This document shows, one piece after another, positions 45,088 to 56,327 of a stretch of 64,000 nt of DNA. Position numbers and translations under genes: made by a program. This DNA is from Daphnia pulex (lineage: Eukaryota > Arthropoda > Branchiopoda > Diplostraca > Daphniidae): the NCBI RefSeq assembly GCF_021134715.1, contig NC_060028.1, forward strand, positions 22,501 to 86,500, read 5' to 3'. Each line of letters starts with the position of its first letter. Position 1 is the stretch's first letter. The notes under the pieces are model-generated. The model was not told where the DNA came from, ran no database searches, and saw nothing but the letters and a program-made list of their open reading frames with translations.

Positions 45088-45094
45088 TATAAAA
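45088..45094 (+). promoter_or_regulatory. TATA box of the 45153 CUB gene
   Basis: TATAAAA lies 59-65 bp before the ATG, followed by the family leader GACGATCCATTCGTCGTTGG. Confidence 0.75.
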
Positions 45095-45152
45095 GACGAT
45101 CCATTCGTCGTTGGATTCATAACCCTCACAATCGTCTAGAAATAGAAAGAAA

Positions 45153-46729
45153 ATGAAGTCCTTTCCTATTGTCGTCCTTTTGGCTGCCGTCGGCCTGGTT
45201 GCTGTCGCTACTGGGGTAAGTTGTTTTGACTAAATTTATCTCTCTAGTTTGATAATTGGCCTGTCTTTGCCGGTTGGCAGGCGAATTACACGATAGTGCC
45301 GATAAGCGCAGCGACAACAACAACCAAAGTCGCCTCATCATCGACGCTGTCGACAACAACAAAAACAACTCCAACTCTTTCCGGGCCGATTCTTTTTAAT
45401 TGCACTGTTTCTAGTAATTCTAGTCCAGGTATGGCGCACAATTTAATTGTCGGATTAATTCGATTTCAATATAACTAACGGTAACACGTGAATCTACACG
45501 TGACTACATATTTCTTGGTTTGCGAACGCCAAGCCTGTGGAAATGTGTGCACCAATCTGACGTCAGCGGGCACTGGTGTTGTCCAGTCGCCCAACTTCCC
45601 CGGCGATTACGGCTATGAGAACAAGTATTGCGAAGTCACCATTGCTGTGCCAGTAGGTTGGATGATCCAATTGAAATTCACCGTCTTCAATTTGGAGACT
45701 TACGTCGGCTATATTGATGTAAGGAAAAGAAATCGAATTTCAGCGTTCGATGCTGCTGTAAAATTGGTTTGTCTTCTCAGGTTCACGATGAATCCTTGAT
45801 TCTATTGTCCGAAATAACCGGCAACACAATTCCTGCCCTAGTCCCCGCAACCATCAACAAAATGAACATCCTCTTTTCAACATCCACCAGTAGTAAACCT
45901 AGCACCGCTATATACAATTGGCAGGCGACTTTCTCTGTGACGGTAAATTTCATTTTGCATCAACAATTCCTTCTGCGATATTTTTATAATTTCAGACTTT
46001 TCATTTTCTGGCCTCGATAGAGCCAAGGGAGTTCTTGTTCCGTTCATAATCCAGGTAACGCCCATTCATTCAATGGACTGATTAGAATTTCAATTTCACT
46101 TTTCAAACGGTGCAAAATGTTTAAAAGGAACGAAATTATTTTATTTTGTCTATTATTTGTCACGTGAATCTACGCGTCTGTGAATTTCATATGTGAACGC
46201 TAAGCCTTCCTTGAAGCTTGCGGGAATATGTGCACCAACGTGACGTCAGAGGGCAGTGGTGTTGTCCAGTCTCGTAATTTCCCCGGTGACTACGGGAATG
46301 AGGCCAGGGATTGCATATTCCCCATTGTCATCATTATCGTGCCAGCAGGAAAGCGAATCCGGTTGACATTCACCACCTTCAATTTGGAGACTAATAAAGC
46401 CTTTATTAATGTAAGGGTAATTCAGTTTGCTTTTATTGAAATGCTAAGCCCAAAATGATATGCCCCCCCCCCTCCCTTAAGCCCCCTACTGTACTTCATA
46501 TTTATTTTTATTTTAATCTTCTTGGTGGAATGATCGCATAACTTTTTTTTTTAACTTCACTCAGGTTGAAGACAGAAACACGACTTATTTGATCGGGGCA
46601 ACAGGAAGTACAATTCCTGCAGTAGTCACCACAGCATCCAACTTCATGTACATCCGGCTTGATATGTCTTCCAGTACTACCCCCACCACCGCAACGTACA
46701 ATTGGCAGGCGACTTACACTGCTGTGTGA
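45153..46729 (+). CDS. Secreted Thr-rich protein with two CUB domains (316 aa)
   Basis: It is a paralogue of the 38875 gene with the same seven-exon plan: 45153-45215, 45281-45428, 45534-45718, 45781-45942, 46021-46054, 46217-46410, 46565-46729, all in phase. The signal peptide is MKSFPIVVLLAAVGLVAVATG. The Thr-rich exon is much shorter (about 49 residues, ATTTTKVASSSTLSTTTKTT). Its start, GTTGGCAG|GCGAATTACAC, resembles the YNWQA-TYT end of a CUB exon, as if copied from there. The CUB domains carry SAGTGVVQSPNFPGDYGYEN and EGSGVVQSRNFPGDYGNEAR, and the protein ends YNWQATYTAV. Probably extracellular or cuticle/mucus-associated; the function is not known. Confidence 0.87.
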
Positions 46730-47218
46730 CGGTATGCTGGGCTTCACAGCTAAGAATTATGACTTTAAACGTGGTTATTCCATTGTCCATTTATTCTTGA
46801 GCAGGTGTAGATGCAACAAGTACAACACCTCGGCTGACTACAATGAAAACAACTACCATCAAATAAGTTCCTTTGCTTCCCAGGTATTATGATGCAATAG
46901 AAACTATTGGAACGAACTATTAATTAGCCGGAATCATTCAAAATGCCTGCAGTAGCCGCAACAACAATTGAAAACAGGCGCATACAGCGCTCATTTAAAA
47001 AGATTTCCAGTTGTTTTATTATCAAGGAGAAAATAAAAATTCAATTTGATCTCCGAATCAATTTTAACTGAATATACTTTCTCTATATTAAATGACTTGC
47101 GACTAATAAAAGGCAACCATCACGCTTCCAGCTATCCGCCCGGCCGTCTAGTTGTAACGCCGATGTCACGCCAAGGGTTCATCATCATTCAAAAATAAAA
47201 TTTTGTATCTGATGTCTG
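46730..47218. other. 3' flank of CUB gene, no gene seen
   Basis: AT-rich sequence with a TACAACACCTCGGCT segment near 46820 matching the 3' region of the 38875 gene. Nothing else was recognised. Confidence 0.5.
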
Positions 47219-47890
47219 ATGGGATGGGAGGTCGTCGGTGAAATGACTTTGTTGTTGCTAACGGAATCATTTCAAATTTCAGTTCAAGAAGTTTATTCCT
47301 CCCGTGGGATATTACAACCAAATTCGACAGCAAATGAAACGACTCTTTGTGGTGATTTCACAATCAATGCCACACCAGATGATCATCTCATGCAGATCTC
47401 CTGCTCTGTCATCAATTTCAACAGTAGCGAAAGTGTTTTATATGTGAGTTCAGTTCTTCATTTTCTAATTGCTGTTGTCGTCTATTACTGTTCTAACGTT
47501 CTATAGATTTACGGCGGGATATCCGATTTGGATGCGAATCCGCCAGTATTGAACAGGATCTACTGATCATTCCATCCAGTTTTCCTGCTCTTTCGATAAT
47601 CTTACTAACCCCAATAGTGATTTAGATGTGAGCCGATAACTTCACATACTTTAATAATGTCTAAATGATCCTCATATTGACATTAAGATTACAATTTTTT
47701 TATTATAGGCTAGGTCATGTATTCCTTGGACATGGACTATGTGCGTGTGCCTGTAGCCATCAATAGAATATATTTTTCAAGTGATCCTTATCTGGCGCTA
47801 TTGAATCGTTTCACCAACGGGAATCAATTTCATTGCAATTGGAAACTGTTCACCATATCAACGACCAACGATTTCAAGAGTTATTAGTTA
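47219..47890 (+). pseudogene. Distant degenerate CUB-like gene
   Basis: An open stretch (TTLCGDFTINATPDDHLMQI, then SCSVINFNSSESVLY and a GT donor at about 47443) has the Cys/strand layout of the CUB exons. The next exon (from about 47506, IYGGISDLDANPPVLNRIY) runs into a stop. A later piece (about 47745-47885, VPVAINRIYFSSDP ... HCNWKLFTIS) matches the NWQATYTA end. No signal peptide exon was found. It is either a decayed diverged member or a gene whose exons I have not joined correctly. Confidence 0.5.
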
Positions 47891-48226
47891 TTAGAGTTAT
47901 CGCTGGATTCCTACTGCTGGAAAGGGATTTGTATTGGGAACCAATAAAGGTCATCTCAAGGTGATTGATTGAGATTCTTTTGGGATTTTTATTCGTTTTT
48001 TATTATTTTTTTCATGTGTAGAAGCTATGAAAATTGAAAATACATTTCCCAGACGCGTTTCTAAAATGTTTTATTTTTTCCGAAACTTTGAAAACTGTTT
48101 TTAATAACCCGGCAACGTTGATTTATTTTCCCTTCCCTTTCAAATCCCATCTTCGTTCTTCACACGTTAACGTCTTGTTAATTTATTTCCTAGCCAAAAC
48201 TCGTTAAAGAAAAGTTTATAAACGAA
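47891..48226. other. Short intergenic stretch before PLD6
   Basis: T-rich DNA with no gene. It probably contains the PLD6 promoter and 5' UTR; no TATA stands out. Confidence 0.5.
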
Positions 48227-49001
48227 ATGAATTCGGTAGAAATCCTTGGTTTTATCCCCAAACTTGGTCTAGTCGTAGTAGGAATTGTGTTGGTTGAATG
48301 CACTCGGCAAGGCTTGAATTACCTGCAGCGAAAAAATTCAAAGCCAGTGATTAGACAAGTGATTTTCTTTCCTGATAAACAAATTGCCTGTAAAGACTTT
48401 TTCGATTCAGTCGAAGGCTGTTCTAGGATTCGCTGCGATTTCAGCCACACAACAACTGGCTTCAGGTTGGACATATATGAGTTTTTTGTGTGTCGGTCTA
48501 TGAATGTAAAAGATAACCTTTATTTTATCACTTTTTGCAATGCAGGCAACTACTTTCCCACATAAAGTCAGCAAGGAAATCTATCGACATTGCTGTTTAT
48601 TGCATCTCTTGTTTTGAGATTGCAGATGTTGTGTTGCAACGTCACAAAGTTGGAGTCAGAGTCAGAGTGATTACAGACCAGAGCATGGAGATAGCTTTCG
48701 GATCCCAGAATCACCGTTTTATGAAAGATGGTAAAGGACTTTATACAAATTTTAGGAAGCATGCTTATTTTCCACTTATCAAACAGGGATCAGGGTACAT
48801 ACCAACAAACCCCCATTTCTAATGCACCACAAGTTTTTTATTATTGACGATGAGCTGCTTTGCTCTGGGTCCTTCAACTGGACTTCACAAGCTGTCACTG
48901 GTAACAACGAATCTGTCATAATCACTAATGATCCCTGGACCGTTGAACCTTTTTGTGCTGAATTTCAAAAATTGTGGCAAGAAACTAAGCCTGGAAATTA
49001 A
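48227..49001 (+). CDS. PLD6: Mitochondrial PLD6/Zucchini-type phospholipase D-like nuclease (212 aa)
   Basis: Exons 48227-48465, 48546-48730 and 48787-49001 join in phase. An N-terminal membrane segment (GFIPKLGLVVVGIVLVECTR) would anchor it in the outer mitochondrial membrane. A Cys3His segment (FFPDKQIACKDFF ... CSRIRCDFSH) is the zinc-binding strip of Zucchini. The body has LLSHIKSARKSIDIAVYCIS, VGVRVRVITDQSME and one HKD motif, MHHKFFIIDDELLCSGSFNW, so the enzyme would work as a homodimer. Zucchini cuts piRNA precursors at mitochondria; a cardiolipin-hydrolase role is also described for the family. Length fits (about 210-255). It looks intact, and its presence indicates a working piRNA pathway in a genome full of young elements. 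Confidence 0.93.
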
Positions 49002-49099
49002 CTCTTGTATTTATAGCTAATGCAATAGATTTTCTGTTTATTCTAATCTTCACCTTTATTAGGGGACTTCTTCTTTACCTCTTAAAGGGACCTTGAAAT

Positions 49100-49350
49100 T
49101 TTGTTTACCAAAATTTCACTTTTAGCACTTGCGATTCCGATACCTGCTCAGAGACAGTAGAACTCCACTATGCGACAATAGAAGTCCAATAAGTTCTTGA
49201 ATAAATTCTTTAATTATTTTCATGATCAACAATAGAACTACATTGAATTTTAAATATTTTAAATGTCCGACGATAGAACTCCAACGATTTTAAAACTATT
49301 TTCATGTCCGATAGTAGAACTTCATTGAATTTTGAATTTCTCCCGACAAT
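49100..49350. repeat. Degenerate short tandem repeat, GATAGTAGAACTCCATTG type
   Basis: Five imperfect copies of (GA)CRATAGAACTCCA(TTGAATTTT) occur near 49154, 49172, 49230, 49273 and 49310, spaced about 20-60 bp. No frame was found. It lies between PLD6 and the inverted-duplication arm. Confidence 0.6.
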
Positions 49351-50713
49351 CCATCCATCCTTGATTCCTTTCCGTACAGTCAAACGTGGAGGAATCTTTT
49401 GGCTCCGTCAGTAGGTGGCTAAAATCAAGTTGTCCCCCAGGCCCCAGCCGCCAGATGACGCGAGCGTCTTAGAGGGGACGAAATTTTCGCCATTTTGTTC
49501 CGAAACGCCAAGTGAAAAGGTTTTCCAAATTCGTTACGGAATTGAGAATTGAGATGTCGATCTACATTTTCAGCATTGAAATTGAATGGTAAATTCTAGT
49601 TTGGATTTCACAAATGTAATTAATCTTAGACGTTGCTGTGTGAATTTACAGGCAATCTGGCATATAATTTCCATTTGGCCAAATAATCGATCACGTGGAC
49701 TGAAACTGCTTTCCATTTGGCCGAAATTTCGTCGGTTGTTAGCTGTACCTGTTCGGATGTACGTCTCATCTTACGCAGAAACACTACTGAGGTAGTAGAG
49801 TAATGTTGTTGATAAATTTCCCTTCAACGATGCTATAGATTTTATTAGTTGGTATTCAGGTTGGAGATCCCGTTGCTTAACTGTTGCAGAATGTGAGAAC
49901 TCAACAAAGTCTGAGCTACATGGCCGGCATCATTACAGTGATTTCGTTGGAGCCAGCTGGTGAAATGTGTGATCGAGTCAAGTTGAGCTGCTGCTGCTGC
50001 ATGCAGTTTATCGAGCTGGTGTTATCCTGAAGTGTCATTGCAGGAAGACTATTTGAAATGGTAAGTTGATTGCATTTATTGGTTGTAACTTGGGAAGTCT
50101 TTTTTTTGTGAATCTTCTGATCTAAGTAAGACTAAAATTTCCACTACCAACTTTTTCCAACACTTAAGAATTAGATGTACAGAAGTCTCTTTTCATGGCA
50201 TTTAATCTTCATTTAAAATTCATTTGCCAATGGAATCTTGGAAAAATGTCTGATGTCATTTGTTTTACACGATTTCTTTTGCATTCCTTTTATCCCCATA
50301 GGACTTGGTGATACTTAAACTATGCCTGTGCTGTTCAATGTGCAGTGGTTTTGCAGCCTGTTTCCAGTTGAGAGGTGTGATTATGCAGCTGATACAGGAT
50401 TGAAGAAAAAGATCTGAAGTAGCTGTGCTGGTGTTTTCCTGAAATTGCTGTGCCACAGGAGTTGCAGATAGTGTGTTTGGTTCTACATAGAAGTTAATGT
50501 AAAGAGTTTGGAGATGATCAGCCACTTCTGCATATAACTTATGTAAAACTTCAAAGTTGTAAGAAATATACAAGTCAAGTGCGAAACATGATTTTATTAT
50601 AAGTTATAAGACACAGAAAACAAAAAACTTTAAAAGGAATTGCTTTATTGTCCCACCTCCACCCACAATTCCACCACATTTTACAATCAAATACATACAT
50701 ACATACACTTAAG

Positions 50714-50937
50714 TTAACCCATTGGCTGCCACGCCATACAACCCGTAGGTTGTTCTCTACTCTCTACGCGCCATGTCTGAAGGATCCATGACCAAGGTGG
50801 GGTGGGGGACTTGCCATTGCTGACAAGTCCGGGCTGACACGGTGATAGGAGAACATGGAATGCATGCCTCAAGAATGGATCACCGTATCGACAAGGGGGA
50901 ACAAAGGCGTGGCAGCCAACGGGTAAACTAACAAACA
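50714..50937. mobile_element. piggyBac-like TTAA MITE, second copy
   Basis: It begins TTAACCCATTGGCTGCCACGCC and ends GGCGTGGCAGCCAACGGGTAAA, so the right TTAA has mutated. Same insertion site as 21829-22046 in the other arm. The interior shares CATGTCTGAAGGATCCATGACC. Confidence 0.75.
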
Positions 50938-51167
50938 AACACATATTACCAACAACAAATGATGATCCGCGATGACATTTTGGAGATACCGGCGATGTTT
51001 TGGTGTCCGTCTTCTCAACGTCTGTATTTCCTGGAAGAAGACAAAATAATTCTCATTAAGTTACAGGACACATAAAGGTACATTTATCTGGTTTTTTTGC
51101 TCAAAACTTAAAAAGCGCAATTTTAATTGCTTAAAATTCAGCTATCAATACTGAGAACGGTACACAG

Positions 51168-51557
51168 AACAAAGCTCACTTGCTAGTTTGTCGAAAATTT
51201 TCCGGAAGTATACCGGAAGTAAGCAATAGCTCCTCAACTGTTGGGCTGTCGTCAAAATAAACCACAGATTCGTGATCCCCATGAAATTTGGGGTCGATCT
51301 GATATATTTTAAACGAAATCCAATTTTTGGCCAAAATCGAGAATTTTCCTGAACTATAGTTCAGGAAAATTTTCGAAACCGGAAGTACGAAATCGTACAA
51401 AAAAATACATGAACTTTACCACAAATTTTACGAGGATCACGAATATGTGGTTTGTTTGAACGTCGAATGAATATTTACTAAACTACTGACTGAAATGAGT
51501 AAAACCGGAAGTAGAAAAAATAAGCAAATATCGAAAATTTAACAAGTGAGCTTTGTT
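51168..51557 (-). mobile_element. Palindrome-centred MITE, copy 3 (390 bp)
   Basis: It has 15-bp terminal inverted repeats as in copies 1 and 2. The central palindrome (51341-51370) is intact, and CCGGAAGT octamers lie near 51192, 51203, 51379 and 51505. An isolated matching end, AACAAAGCTCACTT, occurs at 53092-53105, probably a solo remnant. Confidence 0.8.
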
Positions 51558-52110
51558 GGGGGAATGGTTATCGTCAGTTATCACTAAAAGATTACCACAA
51601 AAAACTCCCGATAAATGTTTAAGGAGATGTGCAAAGTAACTGAAACTGACTTGCTTTGACAGTTTAAAATTATCGAAAAGCCATCTAGCGGTAGAAAAGG
51701 AAACATTTAAGCAAGAAAGACTCCGTTTGATACTCAAGTGAAGAAGGGCCCGATTTAGGAACTATTACATAGACAGAGCTTAAATTAAGTAGATTATCTA
51801 AATAAAAAATAATTCAGTTGTCGGGTACCTGGGCATAATCCAGTGGTGAATTACTGCAGGTGTGTCATAGTGGACGGAAGCGATCACTGAAGTGGTCCAG
51901 TAACTCGTCACGTCAGTGAAGTGAGACAGCTTGTGCAGCAGTATAAGAAGGACGGAAGCCAGATGAGCGTGCGTCTCGAAGATAAAGATGGAGTAGAACG
52001 TTGTTGGAAGTCACTCTTCTGTCATGGACAAAGGTCGGCATTGATTCACGGATCTCCGAGCCAGGACCACACGATTCCATGAAGAAACTGCGTTGTATAT
52101 ATTGGCACTA

Positions 52111-53374
52111 GCGGCCCACTAGCAATCCCAGGATGCGATCCCAATAGTGCTGTAAAAACGAGATAGAAATTAAAAGGAAACTTTAAAACATTTTAGATTT
52201 TAGCATCTTACTTGAATCAACATTTTAGACCAACCCCCTCCAACTTTCCACTAAAGAACGGCTTCTGGAGGGAAAGTATGGCAAAAAATGCATCCGCAAC
52301 AAGGCCAAATGAAGACCGGAGCTAGCAGTCAGCAAATACTTCCAGGATTCCACACCCTAAACACATGTGAAAATCACTAAAATTGAGTTCTAAGCAAACG
52401 GTAGCAACCAACAGGTTAATTAATAAAAATAAACAGTACCAAACATGATGATCCGCGAACGATGATGTAACGCCTTTTCTGCTCCTGGCTTCTGGGCAGC
52501 AACTTCTCAGTCATTATCGGTGACGAACGAACGACGAACGAAGGTGACGAGCTAGCCATAATTGAAGTCAAGAGTGAACCTGTTAAATTAATGAACAACA
52601 TATAATGGGCTGATGAGATAAGCTGTAAAGTTATATGTTAGTTTGTAGAGTACACATTTACCTTTTGAATTGTGATTTTAAGTAGTTTTTAAATCTTTAT
52701 GGAACAAGTAATGACGGAAATAAATGCCGAATAATAGGAAATAAATTCCCTAGTAGGAAACATAGCTTTGAACATTTTCTCCCCATAAAAAACAACATTG
52801 CGATAATAGCGACATCTAGCATCATCGGTAGTAACTCGCTCGAATTTTTGAATATAAAAAAAAAATTCCAGAATTTGTTATTGTTATTAGACATGTAAGA
52901 AAAAATTGGTTCTGCTTCAAAATTAAAAAGTGTAAATAAATATTGGCCCCTTTTTTATGGGGACCTTTTGACAGCAAAATACCTTCTTCCGATGCAACTG
53001 GAAGTCTCGGCCGATCGCAAAACATGAACCGCTCACTCTTTAAGTCATAAACTAGGTCTGAAAATTTAAAAATTTACGAAAAACAAAGCTCACTTAAAGT
53101 TTTTTCAACTTTTGGAAATGAGCCGGAATTAGGACTCAATCTCAGTGATTCCTGGTGATTCTGCTTCAATGTCATTTCTAACGGATATTTGTCAATCTGG
53201 CAACAGCATTAATTCAGACGAATATTCAAATGAAAATACTGCAACAGAAATCGACTTCTGCAAGGGACCAAACTACCTGACATTTCAAAAAGTCAACAGC
53301 TTGAAGAATACTTACTGATTGAAGAACTTTTTTTAGTTGTATATTCCTTGTTTGTTTCTTCTAAACACCCCAAC
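52111..53374. other. RINT1 upstream DNA, no gene seen
   Basis: AT-rich, with the MITE end remnant at 53092. AGATGTCGCTATTATCGC (minus strand, near 52810) faintly matches 19791. The last 200 bp should hold the RINT1 promoter and 5' UTR. No TATA box is obvious. Confidence 0.45.
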
Positions 53375-55885
53375 ATGGCCTCGTTAGTTTCGGAAATTTT
53401 GATGTCAGCAGGTGAGATTGGTTGTTGTTGTTTCAGAATATACATGTACTAAGATTTAACTCCATTTTCAGGTCAATATGAGAAAAGAGACTTGCAAACG
53501 GAACTCGAGAAAGTCAAACGCAAGATTGATGATGCAAAATTCCAGGTTTCCAAATTTGTTGAACAGCACTACCTGGATTTCGATCCTTTGCTTGTTCACT
53601 CAAGAGAATTGGTCGAAACATCATCCAAACTCAGCGAAGAAGTAGAGGAACTAGTTGCCAAGGCAGAGACTGAAGTAAGTCCATATTGCATAAACTTTAT
53701 CATAATTTCAACAAACCTTTTCCGATTTGTGTTTGCAGCTCAAGTTTCAACTTGACAGCTCAACAAATGAGTTCAACTCCATCGGCAGTCAGATTAATGC
53801 TGCCAAGCTTCAAGTGCAGCTCCTGGAGAGGGTGTCTCGACTCCACACCATCCTGGAGAGTCTGAAACGGGTGACTGTTGAAGATCTCATTCTCTACGCA
53901 GAGGCAATAGCTGAAGCCGAATCTATCCTCGACGACGCTGAAGATCAAATCGACACTGAACTTGACATTTGGGGCAGTGTCAAGTTTGAAATTGAGTTGA
54001 ATAAAGACCAGCTCCTGAAACACTTGGAAAACAGCTGGAACACGGAAATTCAATGGATTAAAAAGGATTCAATTACACAACTCAAACTGAACCCAGACAA
54101 GCTGAAAGACGTGTTTCAAGCCTTGGCCATCGTAGGACAATTGGACAGGCCACTTTACGACTGGAGTTCCCGTCTGTTTGAAGATATCCTCGTCCCCTTG
54201 ACCAAGGCCGACACCGTCATCAGCATCGAAGAGAACCTCGAATTGACCGAAGGCGAACGACCCATCACCGAACTGGCTGAACTAGAAACAGCAGTGAAAA
54301 ATATCAGTTTGACATTCCAGCATCTGAACCAACACCTGGATTTCGAACTGAAAGACGTCCGGGTTTTGCAACTGGTTGGCCAGCAAATAGCTGACGAATT
54401 CGCCAAACTCTTTGTGAAAACCTGCCTGAAATCAACGTTGCCATCCAGCAGTTCTCTGCTGTCAAGTCCTGAATACGAAAAAGCCTTACAGATGTAAGTT
54501 CTAACTTTATTTTAAAAGCTAAAATAATTCAATTGAATAACAATTTTCGTTTCAGGGTTGTCGGTTTGGAACAGGAAATGATAGACAATGGATTTATGAC
54601 TGAACGAGTCATCGAGGAATTCTCCGTCAACGTCGACCTTTTCTTTGCCGACAAGCAGTGCCTGGAGAGTTTATCCCGAGCCCGCCAACTCATGTGCCTG
54701 GACCTGCACGACACGATTTACTTGAAGGACAACATCGAGCAGACGATAGTCGAGGAGGAGGAGAGGAACAACGCCGAAACGGCTCACTTGTGGAAGATGT
54801 TGAGCGAAGGCGGAATGGAAGTGAAATGGAGTCCCTTCCGTTTCCCCCACTGTCAAATCAGTCGCTCCACTCAGGATCTGATTGAAATGCTGACCAATCT
54901 GGTCCAGGAGGCTGGACTGAGTAGCGCCACCGAACGCAGTTCTGCTCGCCTCTTGTTCACTGTCCGATCCATTTGCGAGTTGTACGTTTCCGTCGTGCCG
55001 GAATACCATCGCGACGCCCTGGAGAAACTCCCTTTTCACGCTGCTGTGGCTCACAACAACGGCATGTACCTGGCCCATTCGATCCTGACGCTGGGCACTG
55101 GACATCTCATCAAATTGGTCCAGCAGAATGCCGTGCCCCTGATGGATTTGGTCGGAAAATTCAGGCAGTTGGCCGCCCACATTTTCCTGGAGCACATGAA
55201 ACGTCAGCGCGATCAACTCCTGGCCATCCTCAAAGAAGCTGGTAATCAATTAGTAAAACATTTTTAAACTTTTCGTTTCATTTAACTTTTGATTCAGGAT
55301 TCAACCGATTAGAGAGCGAATCGAAACTTCCGGCCAGTGTCGAAAAGGCTGGACGCCAAGTTTTGCACCAGCTCCGCAACTTGCAAAAGATTTGGCAGCC
55401 CGTTTTACCCCTGGAAGTTTACCTGAGAGCCATCGGCACCTTGTCCAACAGCGTCCTGGAGGAACTGCTACTCCGCATCACCACGATGGAAGATATTCCG
55501 GCCGCAGCGGCTCTACAATTGGCAGACCAGTGTCAAAACTTTACCAATACTTTACCCTTGCTCTTTGGCCCAGTCAACGTAAAATGAGTTCAAAAAGTTT
55601 CAACAGGAAATGAGAAATCTAATTTTAAATTTTTACACACAGGACGAAGAACCGGAAGACAAGACGGAAATGGTGGCACTAGTGCTTCAACACATTCACC
55701 TTTGGGCCAGATTTGAAGAGCTTCGACATTTACTGGGAGCCGGCCTGAGAGATATTGAAGGGCGTTGGTCATCCGGCAAAGGTCCACTGGCCGCCCATTT
55801 CGCTGCGGATGAAGTGAAACAAATGATTCGTGCCTTGTTCCAGAATACTGATCACCGAGCCGCCACTCTGTCCCGCATCAAATAA
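53375..55885 (+). CDS. RINT1: RAD50-interacting protein 1 / Tip20-family tether (734 aa)
   Basis: Six exons join in phase: 53375-53411, 53472-53674, 53739-54493, 54556-55241, 55298-55578, 55643-55885. The N-terminal third is coiled coil (ELEKVKRKIDDAKFQVSKFV; VSRLHTILESLKRVTVEDLI). The remainder is the helical RINT1/TIP20 domain, with NSWNTEIQWIKKDSITQLK, YDWSSRLFEDILVPL, FSVNVDLFFADKQCLESLS and the C-terminal end (LPLEVYLRAIGTLSNSVLEE, LADQCQNF). RINT1 is part of the NRZ/Dsl1 complex with NAG and ZW10, tethering Golgi-derived vesicles at the ER. Length is near that of the human protein (about 790). The stop is at 55883. The gene is intact; exon relics of it lie at 13.7 kb. Confidence 0.95.
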
Positions 55886-56327
55886 ACTCTTTCCCTGGAA
55901 AATAAAATGATCGCTGGAATTGCATGAAATATAACAATTAAAAGTCTGAAAGAAAATTGTGTGTTTTATGGCCCAAAAAGTGTACAATGTATTTTTATTT
56001 CATTGGCAGACTTTGACATGGTCATCAACAGAACCCGTTTGTTTTCAAATAAGAAAAAGCAACAAAAATTGGGAGACGAAATTACAACGTGTGTGTGTGA
56101 TGAGAATAAAATCAAAAAGAAAATGACGGAAAAATGAAAAAACAAATAATTGAAAACACAACGAGTTCCGAGCGCGGTGTACGAGAAAAAAAGATAAAGT
56201 CTGATTTTGTTTGAATCAAATTGTTTCGACTCTTTTTTTTTGTAGTAGTGGTTAATTAAGTTGTTTGTTTTGTATTTATTCCTCTTTCGTTCATTTCGTT
56301 AGTATTTCAATCATCATCGTCAAACAG
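55886..56327. other. Convergent 3' ends of RINT1 and the RRM/RGG gene
   Basis: AATAAAATG at about 55899 is the RINT1 poly-A signal. The rest is probably 3' UTR of the minus-strand gene. No other gene was seen. Confidence 0.6.

Larger units (their letters stand above)
49470..52110 (-). repeat. Arm B of the long inverted duplication (partner 20.67-23.46 kb)
   Basis: The reverse complement follows arm A throughout, including both nested MITEs at the same places. On the minus strand, 50265-50573 is still open (NFEVLHKLYAEVADHLQTLY ... INFYVEPNTLSATPVAQQF ... KSYGDKRNAKEIV), whereas the equivalent in arm A (about 22150-22460) is broken. Near 49770 down to 49640 the peptide SAKWKAVSVHVIDYLAKWKL is also shared. 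These pieces look like exons of an old gene I could not name. The arm lies immediately upstream of RINT1, and RINT1 relics stand near the related repeat at 13-18 kb. Confidence 0.85.

Noticed and set aside
53760-54406. Minus-strand frames inside RINT1 exon 3
   Set aside because: Shadows of the conserved plus-strand exon.
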